Source: JACKIC01 sp964392305 (GTDB taxonomy: Bacteria > Planctomycetota > UBA1135 > UBA2386). Taken from it: DNA of 64,000 nucleotides. The stretch covers positions 81,725 to 145,724 of the forward strand of contig CAYMPV010000015.1 in the NCBI GenBank assembly GCA_964392305.1, in the 5' to 3' direction. The position numbers were made by a program, and so were the translations under genes. The notes beneath the pieces were generated by a model that was given only the letters and a program-made list of their open reading frames with translations, did not search any database and was not told the DNA's origin. Numbering within the stretch: position 1 is the stretch's first letter; the number at the start of each line of letters is the position of its first letter. This document shows, piece after piece, positions 50,605 to 59,615 of the stretch.

Positions 50605-51102
50605 ATGACGTCGCTGCGACCGGTAGGCAGGATCCGTCGCCGCGCCAAGCAGCGGGCCGCGCTGCTGGCGGCGCTGCTGCTCGGCGGTTGCACCCAGGCC
50701 GTGGTCTACGCCAACGAACTCGTCGACCCGCGTTACGGCCGCACCTGGTTCACGCGCTTCCCTGCGACCCTCGGCGGCACCACCGGCTTCATCGTCGGGT
50801 TGCCGATCGACATCGTGGCGATCCCCGCCACGGGCGCCTACTACCAGGCGCAGCCCAAGGAGACGCGGGACCTGTTGTCGGTGTTCCTGTTCCCGTCCTT
50901 CGTGTTGTGGAAGGCCGGCACGCTGTTCGGGGCGCCGTTCGATCTGGTCGAGTGGGTGGCGTGGCGGTCGTGGCAGGACGAGCGGGAGTTGACGCAGGAA
51001 GAACGTGAGGCGATCGAGCGCTCGTGGGACGCCAAGGAATACAGCGAGTATCCGGTGACCCCGATCTACCCGGCGCCGGTCCAGGTTCCGGACGGCGGTT
51101 GA
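50605..51102 (+). CDS. Lipoprotein, uncharacterised
   Basis: 165 aa. The basic N-terminus (R-P-V-G-R-I-R-R-R-A-K-Q) and hydrophobic A-L-L-A-A-L-L-L-G-G-C29 form a lipoprotein signal with Cys29 as the lipid site. Two further hydrophobic segments (G-G-T-T-G-F-I-V-G-L-P-I and L-L-S-V-F-L-F-P-S-F-V-L-W) and a charged C-terminal half follow. I do not recognise a family. It starts 3 bp after the pilO-like gene, suggesting it belongs to that operon, possibly as an outer-membrane or pilotin-type component. Confidence 0.75.
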   Translation: MTSLRPVGRIRRRAKQRAALLAALLLGGCTQAVVYANELVDPRYGRTWFTRFPATLGGTTGFIVGLPIDIVAIPATGAYYQAQPKETRDLLSVFLFPSFVLWKAGTLFGAPFDLVEWVAWRSWQDERELTQEEREAIERSWDAKEYSEYPVTPIYPAPVQVPDGG

Positions 51103-51144
51103 GCGGGCTAGTGCATCCACACCGCGGCTGCGCTCAGATGGCGG

Positions 51145-52158
51145 GTGATGGACGACCCCCGGCTCAAGCTCAAGAAGCTCATCGAACGAGCTCTGGCCAA
51201 GGGTGGTGAACTGCCGCTGGCGCTGCTGCTCGAGCAGCTCGCGCCAGTGAAGGCGATGCGTGAGCTGGCGCGCAAGTTCGGCGCCTCGCCCAAGGGTGGA
51301 TACCGCCTCGAGCGCGCTCCGGCCAACGTGCTCGCGCCGATGCTGGCCGAGGCCAAGGATCCCGAGCAACTCGGCGAGGTCATCGCGCTGCTGCTGCCGC
51401 GCCCCGAGGCGGCGCCGCGCGTGCCCGACGCGGCGGCGGCCGCCGACGCGGCGGCCCTGTCGGCGCTGCGTGCGCAGGAAGTGCAGCGGCTGCAGAAGGA
51501 GCTCGACAAGGCCCGCGAGAGCGCCGCGCGTTACCTGGACCGCGGCGCCGATCTGCAGCACAAGGTCGACGCCGCGGCGCGTGAGCAGGCGGTGCTGCGG
51601 CGCGAACTCGACGAACTGCGGCGCGCCAGGAAGGACGTGCCCGGTGCCGCCGCGCCCGGCGGCGACCGCACGCTGCAGAACCGCGTGCACGACCTGCAGA
51701 TCGAGCGCGAAGGACTGCTCGCGGCCGACGCCGCTTTGCGCCGGCAGCTCGCCTACAACCAGACGCGCCTGCGTGAACTCGAGGAGGTCGTCGCCGAACT
51801 CGAGCCGCTCGTGCCCAGGAACCGGCGCCGCAAGAAGCTGCCGCCCCCGCCCGAACCCGAGCCCGAGAAGCGCTTCCGGCTGCCGCGCTTCCTGCCGTCG
51901 TTCTACAAGTCGCTGGACGGCAAGGATCGCAAGTCGGTCGAGCGCGCGTTCGCGGCGATCCTGCTGTTCTGCACCGAGGGCCACGGTTATCCGGGCCTCG
52001 AGGTCAAACAACTCGGCGGTCAGGACACCTGGAGTTTCCGCGCCTCGCTGGGGCTGCGGGTCTACTTCCGGCCGCTGGCCGACGGCGACATCGAGCTGCT
52101 CGAGCTGGCCGATCGCGAGGAGCAGCACACCACCCTGCGGCGCCTCAAGGACAAGTGA
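51145..52158 (+). CDS. Coiled-coil protein with C-terminal RelE/ParE-like domain
   Basis: 337 aa. Residues about 1-105 are helical with an Ala/Pro-rich linker; residues about 110-225 form a long coiled coil (R-A-Q-E-V-Q-R-L-Q-K-E-L-D-K-A-R heptads). Residues about 250-337 resemble the RelE/ParE toxin fold: F-L-P-S-F-Y-K-S-L, V-K-Q-L-G-G (strand 1), T-W-S-F-R-A-S-L-G-L-R-V-Y-F-R (the usual R-V-x-Y-R strand pair), then I-E-L-L-E-L-A-D-R-E-E. It is fused rather than free-standing, and no antitoxin gene is seen, so toxicity is doubtful; a nucleic-acid-binding role is possible. Its stop overlaps the Aat start (GTGA). Confidence 0.65.
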   Translation: MMDDPRLKLKKLIERALAKGGELPLALLLEQLAPVKAMRELARKFGASPKGGYRLERAPANVLAPMLAEAKDPEQLGEVIALLLPRPEAAPRVPDAAAAADAAALSALRAQEVQRLQKELDKARESAARYLDRGADLQHKVDAAAREQAVLRRELDELRRARKDVPGAAAPGGDRTLQNRVHDLQIEREGLLAADAALRRQLAYNQTRLRELEEVVAELEPLVPRNRRRKKLPPPPEPEPEKRFRLPRFLPSFYKSLDGKDRKSVERAFAAILLFCTEGHGYPGLEVKQLGGQDTWSFRASLGLRVYFRPLADGDIELLELADREEQHTTLRRLKDK

Positions 52159-52856
52159 CGCGGCGTCGTGCTTCGCAACCGGTGGCTTTGCCAGCGCGAG
52201 GACCCCTGTGGTTCCCCGATCCGCGCGACTACGACCGCGAAGGGCTGCTCGCGATCGGCGGCGACCTCTCGGTCGAACGGCTGCTGCTCGCCTACCGCAG
52301 CGGCATCTTCCCGTGGTACGACGTCGGACTGCCGCCGATGTGGTGGAGCCCGGATCCGCGCGCGGTGTTCGACCCGGACGGGGTGCACGTGTCGCGCAGC
52401 CTGGCGCGGGTGCTGCGGCGCGGCGCGTTCGAGCTGACCTGGAACAGCGACTTCCGGGCGGTGATGTCGGCCTGCCGCGAGGCGCGAGCCGACGGCACCT
52501 GGATCCTGCCCGAGATGATCGAGGCCTACGTGCGGTTGCACGAGGCGGGTCATGCGCACAGCCTCGAGGTCCGGTGCGGCGAGGAACTGGTCGGCGGCGT
52601 CTACGGCGTGCAGGTCGGCGGCCTGTTCGCGGCCGAGTCGATGTTCCACCGTCGCACCGACATGTCCAAGGTCGCCCTGGTGGCGCTGGTGCGGTCGCTG
52701 TTCGCCGCCGGCATCGAGTTGCTCGACGTGCAGATGCCGACCGCCCACCTGCGTTCGCTCGGTTGCAGGGTCGTGCCCCGCCGCGACTACCTGGCGATGC
52801 TGCCGCCGGCCACGGCGCGAGCCGTCGACCTCGCCGATCTGCGGCCGCACGTCTGA
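52155..52856 (+). CDS. aat: Leucyl/phenylalanyl-tRNA-protein transferase
   Basis: 233 aa, GTG start at 52155 overlapping the preceding stop. Conserved residues of the Aat family: L-L-A-I-G-G-D-L, L-L-A-Y-R-S-G-I-F-P-W-Y, W-W-S-P-D-P-R, Y-x-x-L-H-E-A-G-H-A-H-S-L-E and E-S-M-F-H-R-R-T-D-M-S-K-V-A-L (in pieces), and D-V-Q-M-P-T-A-H-L. It attaches Leu or Phe to N-terminal Arg/Lys of proteins for ClpAP-dependent N-end degradation. Length fits the family. Confidence 0.97.
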   Translation: MTRRRASQPVALPARGPLWFPDPRDYDREGLLAIGGDLSVERLLLAYRSGIFPWYDVGLPPMWWSPDPRAVFDPDGVHVSRSLARVLRRGAFELTWNSDFRAVMSACREARADGTWILPEMIEAYVRLHEAGHAHSLEVRCGEELVGGVYGVQVGGLFAAESMFHRRTDMSKVALVALVRSLFAAGIELLDVQMPTAHLRSLGCRVVPRRDYLAMLPPATARAVDLADLRPHV

Positions 52857-52999
52857 CTTCGGACCGGAAGTTCTCGCCGGTTGGGACGTCGATGCGGCCA
52901 ATCTGCCGGTCGCACCGGCGGGACCCTGTGCTAGCCTCTGCGGTCCTCGCCGCGCCGAGTTTCGGCACGCTCTCCGACCCCTCCCCGCCGAGATCGCCG

Positions 53000-55900
53000 A
53001 TGATCCTGCGTCGTCCGCTGCTGCCTTCTGCCCCCATCCTGCTCACGCTGGCCGCCACCTGCGGCCTGGCGCTCGGCCAGACTCCCGTGCCGGTGCGCGC
53101 CGTGCGTTCGACCCCGGCCGTGAACCTGCTGCTGCCGACCGCGGCGGATCCTCGTACCGGGGACGCCCTGATGGCCGCCGAAGGCCAGGTGCCCCAGGGC
53201 CCGGCCCAGCCGCCCGCGGCCACCGACCCGGCTGCCGTCGAACGGCTCACCAAGTGGAAGACGACGCTGTTCGATCGGCGTCGCTCGACGATGTTGCAGG
53301 CGTGGGCGTCGCCCGAGCTGAAGCCGTACGACCCCGCGGAGGACGCGCCCAAGCTGAGCCCCGAGGTGCGCGACCTCGTCAAGGAACAGTTCGGCGTCGA
53401 CCCGGGCGACAAGGGCACGCCGCCGCCGGCGCCGACCGGGCCCGCCGCCGAGGTGTTGCTCAAGCAGAAGCAGTTGCAGCGTGAGTTCGAGATGGTGCAG
53501 CGCGACGTCACGCTGGGTCGCTGGGACCAGGTCGCCGCGTTCTTCGGCACGTTCGCCGAGGCCAATCGCAAGGAGGCCTACGAGCAGTTCCTGCGGGTGC
53601 TGCCCAATCACCCGCAGACGCCGCAGGATCAGCGCGTGCCGCCGAACCTGCAGGAGAAGAACGTGTTCGCGTTCGAGGACGTGCTGGCGCTGGCCGGCAT
53701 GGCGCCGGGCGGCCTGGACAAGAAGCAGGTGCCGCTGCTCGCGCCGTTGGTGCAGCGCGCGATCGAGGTCGGCAACGTGCTCGAGGAACTGCTGCGGGCG
53801 CTCGAGGTCGAATTGGCCAAACCGGCCGAGGCGCAGCGGCTGCACCGGCGCAACGCCGCCCTGCTGCTCTCGGCGATCGGTCAGGAGGTCGAGCTCGGGC
53901 CGTTCCTGCCGTCGTTCGACGAGGCCGAGAAGGCCAACGATCGTGAAGCGTTCAACCTGATGGCGCGCCACGCGCTGGCGATGTTCGCCAAGGAACAGCG
54001 CAACGAGTTCCTCGAGACCGCGTGGCGCGTCACGCACGCGGCGCTCGCCGCCGGCGAGGTCGGTGAGGACGAGAAGGCCGAGGCGCTGCGCCGCGCGATC
54101 GAGCTCGCCCCCAAGGTGCGCTCGGACCTCGGTCCGCAGTGGCTCGGTGAGAGCTTCACCGCGCGCCCCGAACGCGGCATGGAGATCATCGCCACGATCG
54201 GCGGCCAGGTCGCCAAGGGTTTCCGCGAACAGCCGCAGGACACCAAGTACCGCGCCGACGGCCTGCTGCTGCAGAAGACGGCCGTCGAGGCTCTGCTCGA
54301 CAAGGCGCCGGAGCTGGCCGCGAAGTGGCAGCCGACGTTGGCGCTGCTGGCCTCGGGGTGGGTGGTCGAGGCGTCACACAGTTACTCCAACTCGTCGACG
54401 GGTTCGCTGCGCCCCGTGATGCAGCGTGATGCCTTCGGCAACATCTTCTGGAGCGAGATGCGCATGGGCGGCGGCGGTCAGGTGCAGGCGGTCGAGCCTG
54501 CCGACCTGGTCGCGGCACTGCCGGGGCCGAAGTGGCGCGAACTGCTCGGCGATGCGCTGCTGCCCAACTTCCTGACGGTGGCGGCGCAGTTGTTCCTCAA
54601 GGTCGACGAGGCCGAGAAGGCGTTCCCGTTCATCGAGCAGCTCGCGGCGATCAATCCGCGCAAGGCCAAGGAGCTCGCCGACGAGTTCCTGCGCGTCTGG
54701 ACGCGCAAGGCCAACCCCAACCGCGGCCGCACCAATTCGTACATGTTCATGTACGGCTTCGACCAGCGCAGCAACGGCATCCCGCTGACGCGCAGCAAGC
54801 AGGAGCGCAACCTCGCCGAACTGGCGAGCTGGGTCGAGCAGCTGCGCAAGCTGCCGATCGGCGGCGTCGACCAGAAGCTGCTCAGTGAAGCGTTCGCCAC
54901 CGCGCACAGCGCCGCCGAGGTGCCGAAGATGGCGACGATCGAGAAGGTGTTCGGCGACGTCGCCAAGCTCGATCCGGTGCTGCTCGGCGACCTGCTGCAG
55001 AAGATGCGCGCCAATCTGGCGACGATCTGGCGGTTGCCGGCGGTGCAGGAAGCGCAGAAGACGCGTCGTTCGCAGAAGGAGATGCTCAACGAGGTGCAGC
55101 GCGGCTACGAGACGGCTGCCGCGGTCGCGGCGCGGGCGATCACCGAGGGCGGTGAACACTGGGCGCTGTTGGCGGTGACCGCGGCGGTGCTGCACGACCA
55201 GAACAACTTCGAGAAGGAGAACGGCCGGTCGAGCAAGTTCGCCGATCAGCGGCTGCGCTCGTTCGAGGTCTTCGAAACGGCGGCGAAGGACTACATCCGG
55301 CGCGCGCCGGACCTGCGCCTCGACGAGGAGTCGATCGGTGCCTTCGACACCTGGTTCTACGCCGCGCTCGGCGCCTGCGACCTGGGTGCGATCGACGAGG
55401 AGACCGTGGTCGCCAAGAGTCAGCTGCCGCTGATCAAGCGGGCGCTGGCGAGCCTGCCCGAGGGCGCGCGCGACCGTCACCAGGGCATGTTCGCCAACGC
55501 GCTGTTCACGCGCATGTCGGCGGTCAAGCCGCAGATCAAGCAGCGTTACCTCGAGGCCGGCTTCGAGATCGTGGGCGACAACCCGCGCGCCGAGGAGGCG
55601 CGTAAGGTCTACCAGTACTACCAGGACCTGATCAGCGAGCTGCGCCTCGAGGCGGTCGTCGAGGGGCCGACCGAGATCGGCACCGAGCCGTTCGGCGTGC
55701 GCGTCGACATCGTGCACTCGCCCGAGATCGAGCGCGAGAGCGGCGGCTTCGCCAAGTACGCGCAGAACCAGAACAACCAACCCTACGCCTACAACTACGG
55801 CCGGCCGCTCGAGAACTACCGCGACCGTTTCCAGGAGGCCGTCAACGCCACCGTCGAAGAGCACTTCGAGGTGCTGTCGATCACCTTCAACAGCGAGAAC

Positions 55901-56803
55901 ATGGAGTCGAAGGCGACCGACGATCCGGCGTGGAAACGCACGCCGTACGCGTGGTTGTTGATGAAGGCGCGCGGCCCGCAGGTGGACCGCATCCCGCCGA
56001 TGAAGATCGACTTCGACTTCCTCGACACCTCGGGCTACACGGTGTTGCCGATCGGCACCTCGCCGGTGGTCGTCGACGCTTCGCGCAAGAGCGCCGAGCC
56101 GCGGCCCTGCAAGGATCTCACGGTGACGCAGATCCTCGACGAGCGCCGCGCCGACGAGGGCCGCATCGTGCTCGAGATCAAGGCGTCGGCGACCGGGCTG
56201 GTGCCCGAGCTGGAGCAGGTGCTCGAGTTGACGACCCCGGGCTTCAAGGTCGCCAAACGCGACGACCAGGGTGCGTCGGTGGTCAAGTTCGCGGAGGACG
56301 CCGACAGCGTCGTCACCGAGCGCGTCTGGCTGCTGTCGCTCGAACCTGCCGACTCGAGCTTCACCCCGGGAACGTTCACGTTCGGCAAGCCGCGCAGCGA
56401 CGACATCAAGGCCGTCTATCAGCGTTACGACGACGCCGACCTCGCGACCGTCGATCCCCAGATCGCGCTGTCCGGCAAGCGGTCGGGCCAGATCCCGCTG
56501 TGGTTCTGGATCGCGTTCGGCATCGGCCTGCTCGCCTACTTCGTCTGGTTCTTCACCAGCAAGCCGGGCGGTCGCGGCAGTGCGCAGAAGCTGGACCTGC
56601 TGCAGATGCCGAGCTCGGTGACGGCGTTCTCGGTGCTGCGGCTGCTCGACCAGGTCGGCCAGCGGGCCCGACTCGACGCCGCCGCGCAGCAGCAGTTGGC
56701 CGCCGATCGCGAACGCATCGAGCGCGCCCACTTCGGCCGCGAACAGGACCCCACGCTCGACCTGCAGGCCCTGGCCAGGGATTGGCTGCGCCGCGCCGTC
56801 TGA
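53000..56803 (+). CDS. Very large exported membrane protein heading the MoxR/VWA operon
   Basis: 1267 aa from ATG 53000. Signal peptide (residues 7-26, A-L-G-Q cleavage region). The exported body is mostly helical and repeat-like (about 150-860: K-E-A-Y-E-Q-F-L-R-V-L, E-A-L-R-R-A-I-E-L-A), followed by beta-rich stretches (about 890-1150) resembling Ig-type or BatD-like domains (G-V-R-V-D-I-V-H-S-P, V-L-E-I-K-A-S-A-T-G). One transmembrane helix (P-L-W-F-W-I-A-F-G-I-G-L-L-A-Y-F-V, about 1176-1193) leaves a short basic cytosolic tail. Upstream the frame runs open to 51260 but overlaps two known genes, so it is shadow there. It lies 42 bp before MoxR; the size and position suggest an envelope scaffold for the MoxR/VWA system. 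Confidence 0.85.
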   Translation: MILRRPLLPSAPILLTLAATCGLALGQTPVPVRAVRSTPAVNLLLPTAADPRTGDALMAAEGQVPQGPAQPPAATDPAAVERLTKWKTTLFDRRRSTMLQAWASPELKPYDPAEDAPKLSPEVRDLVKEQFGVDPGDKGTPPPAPTGPAAEVLLKQKQLQREFEMVQRDVTLGRWDQVAAFFGTFAEANRKEAYEQFLRVLPNHPQTPQDQRVPPNLQEKNVFAFEDVLALAGMAPGGLDKKQVPLLAPLVQRAIEVGNVLEELLRALEVELAKPAEAQRLHRRNAALLLSAIGQEVELGPFLPSFDEAEKANDREAFNLMARHALAMFAKEQRNEFLETAWRVTHAALAAGEVGEDEKAEALRRAIELAPKVRSDLGPQWLGESFTARPERGMEIIATIGGQVAKGFREQPQDTKYRADGLLLQKTAVEALLDKAPELAAKWQPTLALLASGWVVEASHSYSNSSTGSLRPVMQRDAFGNIFWSEMRMGGGGQVQAVEPADLVAALPGPKWRELLGDALLPNFLTVAAQLFLKVDEAEKAFPFIEQLAAINPRKAKELADEFLRVWTRKANPNRGRTNSYMFMYGFDQRSNGIPLTRSKQERNLAELASWVEQLRKLPIGGVDQKLLSEAFATAHSAAEVPKMATIEKVFGDVAKLDPVLLGDLLQKMRANLATIWRLPAVQEAQKTRRSQKEMLNEVQRGYETAAAVAARAITEGGEHWALLAVTAAVLHDQNNFEKENGRSSKFADQRLRSFEVFETAAKDYIRRAPDLRLDEESIGAFDTWFYAALGACDLGAIDEETVVAKSQLPLIKRALASLPEGARDRHQGMFANALFTRMSAVKPQIKQRYLEAGFEIVGDNPRAEEARKVYQYYQDLISELRLEAVVEGPTEIGTEPFGVRVDIVHSPEIERESGGFAKYAQNQNNQPYAYNYGRPLENYRDRFQEAVNATVEEHFEVLSITFNSENMESKATDDPAWKRTPYAWLLMKARGPQVDRIPPMKIDFDFLDTSGYTVLPIGTSPVVVDASRKSAEPRPCKDLTVTQILDERRADEGRIVLEIKASATGLVPELEQVLELTTPGFKVAKRDDQGASVVKFAEDADSVVTERVWLLSLEPADSSFTPGTFTFGKPRSDDIKAVYQRYDDADLATVDPQIALSGKRSGQIPLWFWIAFGIGLLAYFVWFFTSKPGGRGSAQKLDLLQMPSSVTAFSVLRLLDQVGQRARLDAAAQQQLAADRERIERAHFGREQDPTLDLQALARDWLRRAV

Positions 56804-56845
56804 TCACCACGCTCATCTCTTCAACCGCCTCACCAACCCGCCGCC

Positions 56846-57853
56846 ATGACCGCCCCCCAAGCACCCGCCGCGTCCACCCGGTTCGTCGAGACGCGCGACT
56901 TCCTGCAGCAGATCAAGGACCGCGTCGGCCTGGTGGTCGTCGGTCAGGACGTCGTCGTCGAGCGCATCCTGATCGCGCTGCTCACCTCGGGCCACCTGCT
57001 GCTGCAGGGTGTGCCGGGCCTCGCCAAGACGCTGCTGGTCGCGGCGATCAGCAAGACCGTCGATCTGGCATTCGCGCGCATCCAGTTCACGATCGACCTG
57101 TTGCCCTCGGACATCCTCGGCAGCGAGATCCTCGACCAGAAGACGCACGAGTTCCGCACCCACAAGGGCCCGGTCTTCACCAACCTGCTGCTCGCCGACG
57201 AGATCAACCGCGCCGCGCCCAAGGTGCAGAGCGCGCTGCTCGAGGCGATGCAGGAGCGCCGGGTCACCATCGGCAACAACAACTACGCGCTGCCGGTGCC
57301 GTTCCTGGTGATCGCGACGCAGAACCCGGTCGAGCAGGCCGGCACGTTCGAGTTGCCCGAGGCGCAGCTCGACCGCTTCATGCTGCTGCACCGGCTCGAG
57401 TACCTGAGCAACGCCGAGGAGATGGAAGTGCTGCGGCGCAACACCAAGCTGGGCGTGCGTCGCGAGGGCAAGGGCGCGGTGGCGCGCACCGAATTCGACA
57501 CCATCGGCGACAAGCCGATCGGCAGCCTCGACAACCTCAGCAAGGCGATGGAGGACGTGCAGCACGTGCACGTCAGCGAAGCGTTCCTCGAGCACGTCGT
57601 CGCGATCGTCGACCGCACCCGCAAGCACCCCAAGCTCGAACTCGGCTGCAGCCCGCGCGCCGGCATCTCGCTGGTCAAGGCGTCGCGCGCCCGCGCGCTG
57701 ATCCACGGCCGCGACTTCGTGCTGCCCGAGGACCTGTTCGCACTCGCCGACGACGTCATCCTGCACCGCGTGCGCCTGACCTACGAGGCGATGGCCGAGG
57801 GCTTGACCACCCAGCAGGTGCTGCAGGAGATCCTGTCCGAGTTCGACGCATGA
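56846..57853 (+). CDS. MoxR-family AAA+ ATPase
   Basis: 335 aa. Walker A G-V-P-G-L-A-K-T at 55-62, Walker B L-L-A-D-E-I-N at 115-121, sensor region A-T-Q-N-P-V-E, and the P-E-A-Q-L-D-R-F arginine-finger segment. The C-terminal lid domain (S-P-R-A-G-I-S-L-V-K-A-S-R-A) is typical. MoxR ATPases act as chaperones, assembling or activating VWA-domain partners. The TGA overlaps the DUF58 ATG by 4 bp. Confidence 0.97.
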   Translation: MTAPQAPAASTRFVETRDFLQQIKDRVGLVVVGQDVVVERILIALLTSGHLLLQGVPGLAKTLLVAAISKTVDLAFARIQFTIDLLPSDILGSEILDQKTHEFRTHKGPVFTNLLLADEINRAAPKVQSALLEAMQERRVTIGNNNYALPVPFLVIATQNPVEQAGTFELPEAQLDRFMLLHRLEYLSNAEEMEVLRRNTKLGVRREGKGAVARTEFDTIGDKPIGSLDNLSKAMEDVQHVHVSEAFLEHVVAIVDRTRKHPKLELGCSPRAGISLVKASRARALIHGRDFVLPEDLFALADDVILHRVRLTYEAMAEGLTTQQVLQEILSEFDA

Positions 57854-58791
57854 GCGACTCGTCCGTGAACGCGCGCGCCGCCACAGCACCCGGCGCCAAG
57901 GGGCAGGGTTACCTGGCTCGCGAACGGCAGCTGCCGGGCATGTTGCCGGCGGTGCAGCCGCTCGCGGCGCGCAAGTTCGTGATCGCGATCCGGCGCCTCG
58001 CCGACGACCTGACCTACGGGCTCGACGGCTCACGCTTCCTCGGCTCGGGCATCGACTACGTGCAGTCGCGCATCTACCTGCCGGGCGATCCGGTCAAGGC
58101 GATCGACTGGCGGGTCACGGCGCGCTCGGGCAAGGTGCACGTCAAGGAATACGAAGCGCAGCGACGCATCGCCGCCTGGCTGCTGCTCGACACCTCGGCG
58201 TCGATGGTGGTGTCGTCGACGCGCATCAGCAAGTACGAGCTGGCGCTGCACGTCGCCGGTGGTCTGGCCCTGGCGTGCTTGGACCGCACCAGCCCGGTCG
58301 GCGTGCTCGGCACCGGTTCGCGCGACGTGCGCATCGAGCCGAGTCTGGCCAAGGACCAGGTGCTGCAGTGGCTGCTGCGCCTGCGCCGCCACGCCTTCGA
58401 CGAGCAGACCAGGATGGTTCGGCGCATCGCCGAACTGCGTCCGGTGCTGCAGAGCCGTTCCTTGGTGATCGTCTGCAGCGACCTGCACGAACCGGGCGCG
58501 ATCCACGCGATCGCGATGCTGGCTCAGCAACACGAGGTCGCGGTGCTGCAGTTCCAGGATCCGGCCGAAGTGACGATGCGCGGCAGCGGTTTCCTGCGCG
58601 CGCAGGAGGCGGAGTCGGGCCGCGGCTTCGTGACCCACGGCCGCCGCGACCTGATCGATCCGCTGCTGGCCGAAGCCGAGCTGCGCAAGGCCGGCGTCGA
58701 GTGCCTGCGCATCCGCACCGATCAGCCGTTCGTGCACCGGTTGCGGCACTTCTTCCGCTCGCGGGGCCTCGCCGGCAAGGGGGCGCGATGA
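57850..58791 (+). CDS. DUF58 domain protein
   Basis: 313 aa from ATG 57850 (ATGA overlap with MoxR). Contains the DUF58 core: G-S-G-I-D-Y-V-Q-S-R-I-Y-L-P-G-D and K-A-I-D-W-R-V-T-A-R, plus V-K-E-Y-E-A. The following D-T-S-A-S-M at about 117-122 is a VWA-like MIDAS (D-x-S-x-S). Linked families act with MoxR in envelope and respiratory maturation. The end overlaps the next ATG by 4 bp. Confidence 0.95.
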   Translation: MSDSSVNARAATAPGAKGQGYLARERQLPGMLPAVQPLAARKFVIAIRRLADDLTYGLDGSRFLGSGIDYVQSRIYLPGDPVKAIDWRVTARSGKVHVKEYEAQRRIAAWLLLDTSASMVVSSTRISKYELALHVAGGLALACLDRTSPVGVLGTGSRDVRIEPSLAKDQVLQWLLRLRRHAFDEQTRMVRRIAELRPVLQSRSLVIVCSDLHEPGAIHAIAMLAQQHEVAVLQFQDPAEVTMRGSGFLRAQEAESGRGFVTHGRRDLIDPLLAEAELRKAGVECLRIRTDQPFVHRLRHFFRSRGLAGKGAR

Positions 58792-59615
58792 GCATGCCGC
58801 AGTTCAGTTCGTTGTTGGCGTTGGCGTTCGTGACGGCCTCGCTGGCGGCGCAGGCGCGCGACCAGCGCACGGCATCGGTCGGCATGCGCGCCTACATCGA
58901 ACAGCTGGTGTTGCCCGGCGCCGAACTCGTCGTCGCCAAGGTCGATCACGCTGCCCCGGTGGCGGTGCGCATCGTCAAGGTGTGGCCGCACGGGCAGATC
59001 TTCCGCTACGACCTCGAGTGGACCGGCCTCGAGCCCGGCAGCCACGATCTCAAGCAGTATCTCGCGCACAAGGACGGTTCGTCGACCGACGACCTGCCCG
59101 CGATCGTCGTCGAGGTGAAGCCGACGTTGGCGATCACCACCACCGAACCGACCGAGCCAGAACCCGTGCCGGCGCCGCGCCTCGCCGGTTATCGCACGCA
59201 GCAGATCGTCCTCGGCGTGCTCTGGGGCGTCGGCTTGCTGCTGCTCCTGTTCGTGGGCAGGAAGCGCCGCGTCAAGGTCGCGCCGCCGATCGCCAAACCG
59301 ACGCTCGCCGATCGCCTGCGGCCGCTGGTCGAGGCGGTCGCCACCGACAAGGCCGACACCGCCGCCAAGGCCGAACTCGAACGCATGCTGGTGTCGTTCT
59401 GGCGGCTGCGCCTGGACCTGAAGCACGAGAAGGCGTCGACCGCACTGGCGACGATCCGCGAGCACCCCGAGGCCGGCGCGCTGCTGCGCCAGGTCGAGCT
59501 GTGGCTGCACGCGCCCGAACCGCCGCGTGATTTCGACCTCGGCAAGCTGCTCGAGCCGTATCGCGCCGTCACCGCCGACAGCCTGTTGCCCATCGCCAAG
59601 GAGGCGGCGTCCTGA
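58788..59615 (+). CDS. Exported one-TM protein of the Bat-type operon
   Basis: 275 aa, ATGA overlap with the DUF58 gene. Signal peptide 1-23 (L-L-A-L-A-F-V-T-A-S-L-A-A-Q-A), a beta-rich domain (about 30-125), a transmembrane helix (V-L-G-V-L-W-G-V-G-L-L-L-L-L-F-V, about 143-160) and a cytosolic helical tail (L-E-R-M-L-V-S-F-W-R-L-R). Its position between DUF58 and the VWA genes is where BatD/DUF4381-type proteins occur; I cannot confirm the family. Confidence 0.75.
   Translation: MSMPQFSSLLALAFVTASLAAQARDQRTASVGMRAYIEQLVLPGAELVVAKVDHAAPVAVRIVKVWPHGQIFRYDLEWTGLEPGSHDLKQYLAHKDGSSTDDLPAIVVEVKPTLAITTTEPTEPEPVPAPRLAGYRTQQIVLGVLWGVGLLLLLFVGRKRRVKVAPPIAKPTLADRLRPLVEAVATDKADTAAKAELERMLVSFWRLRLDLKHEKASTALATIREHPEAGALLRQVELWLHAPEPPRDFDLGKLLEPYRAVTADSLLPIAKEAAS

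Noticed and set aside
51260..53000. N-terminal extension of the 1267-aa gene upstream of 53000
   Set aside because: It is Arg/Ser/Pro-rich, lies entirely over the coiled-coil and aat genes, and would bury a good signal peptide.
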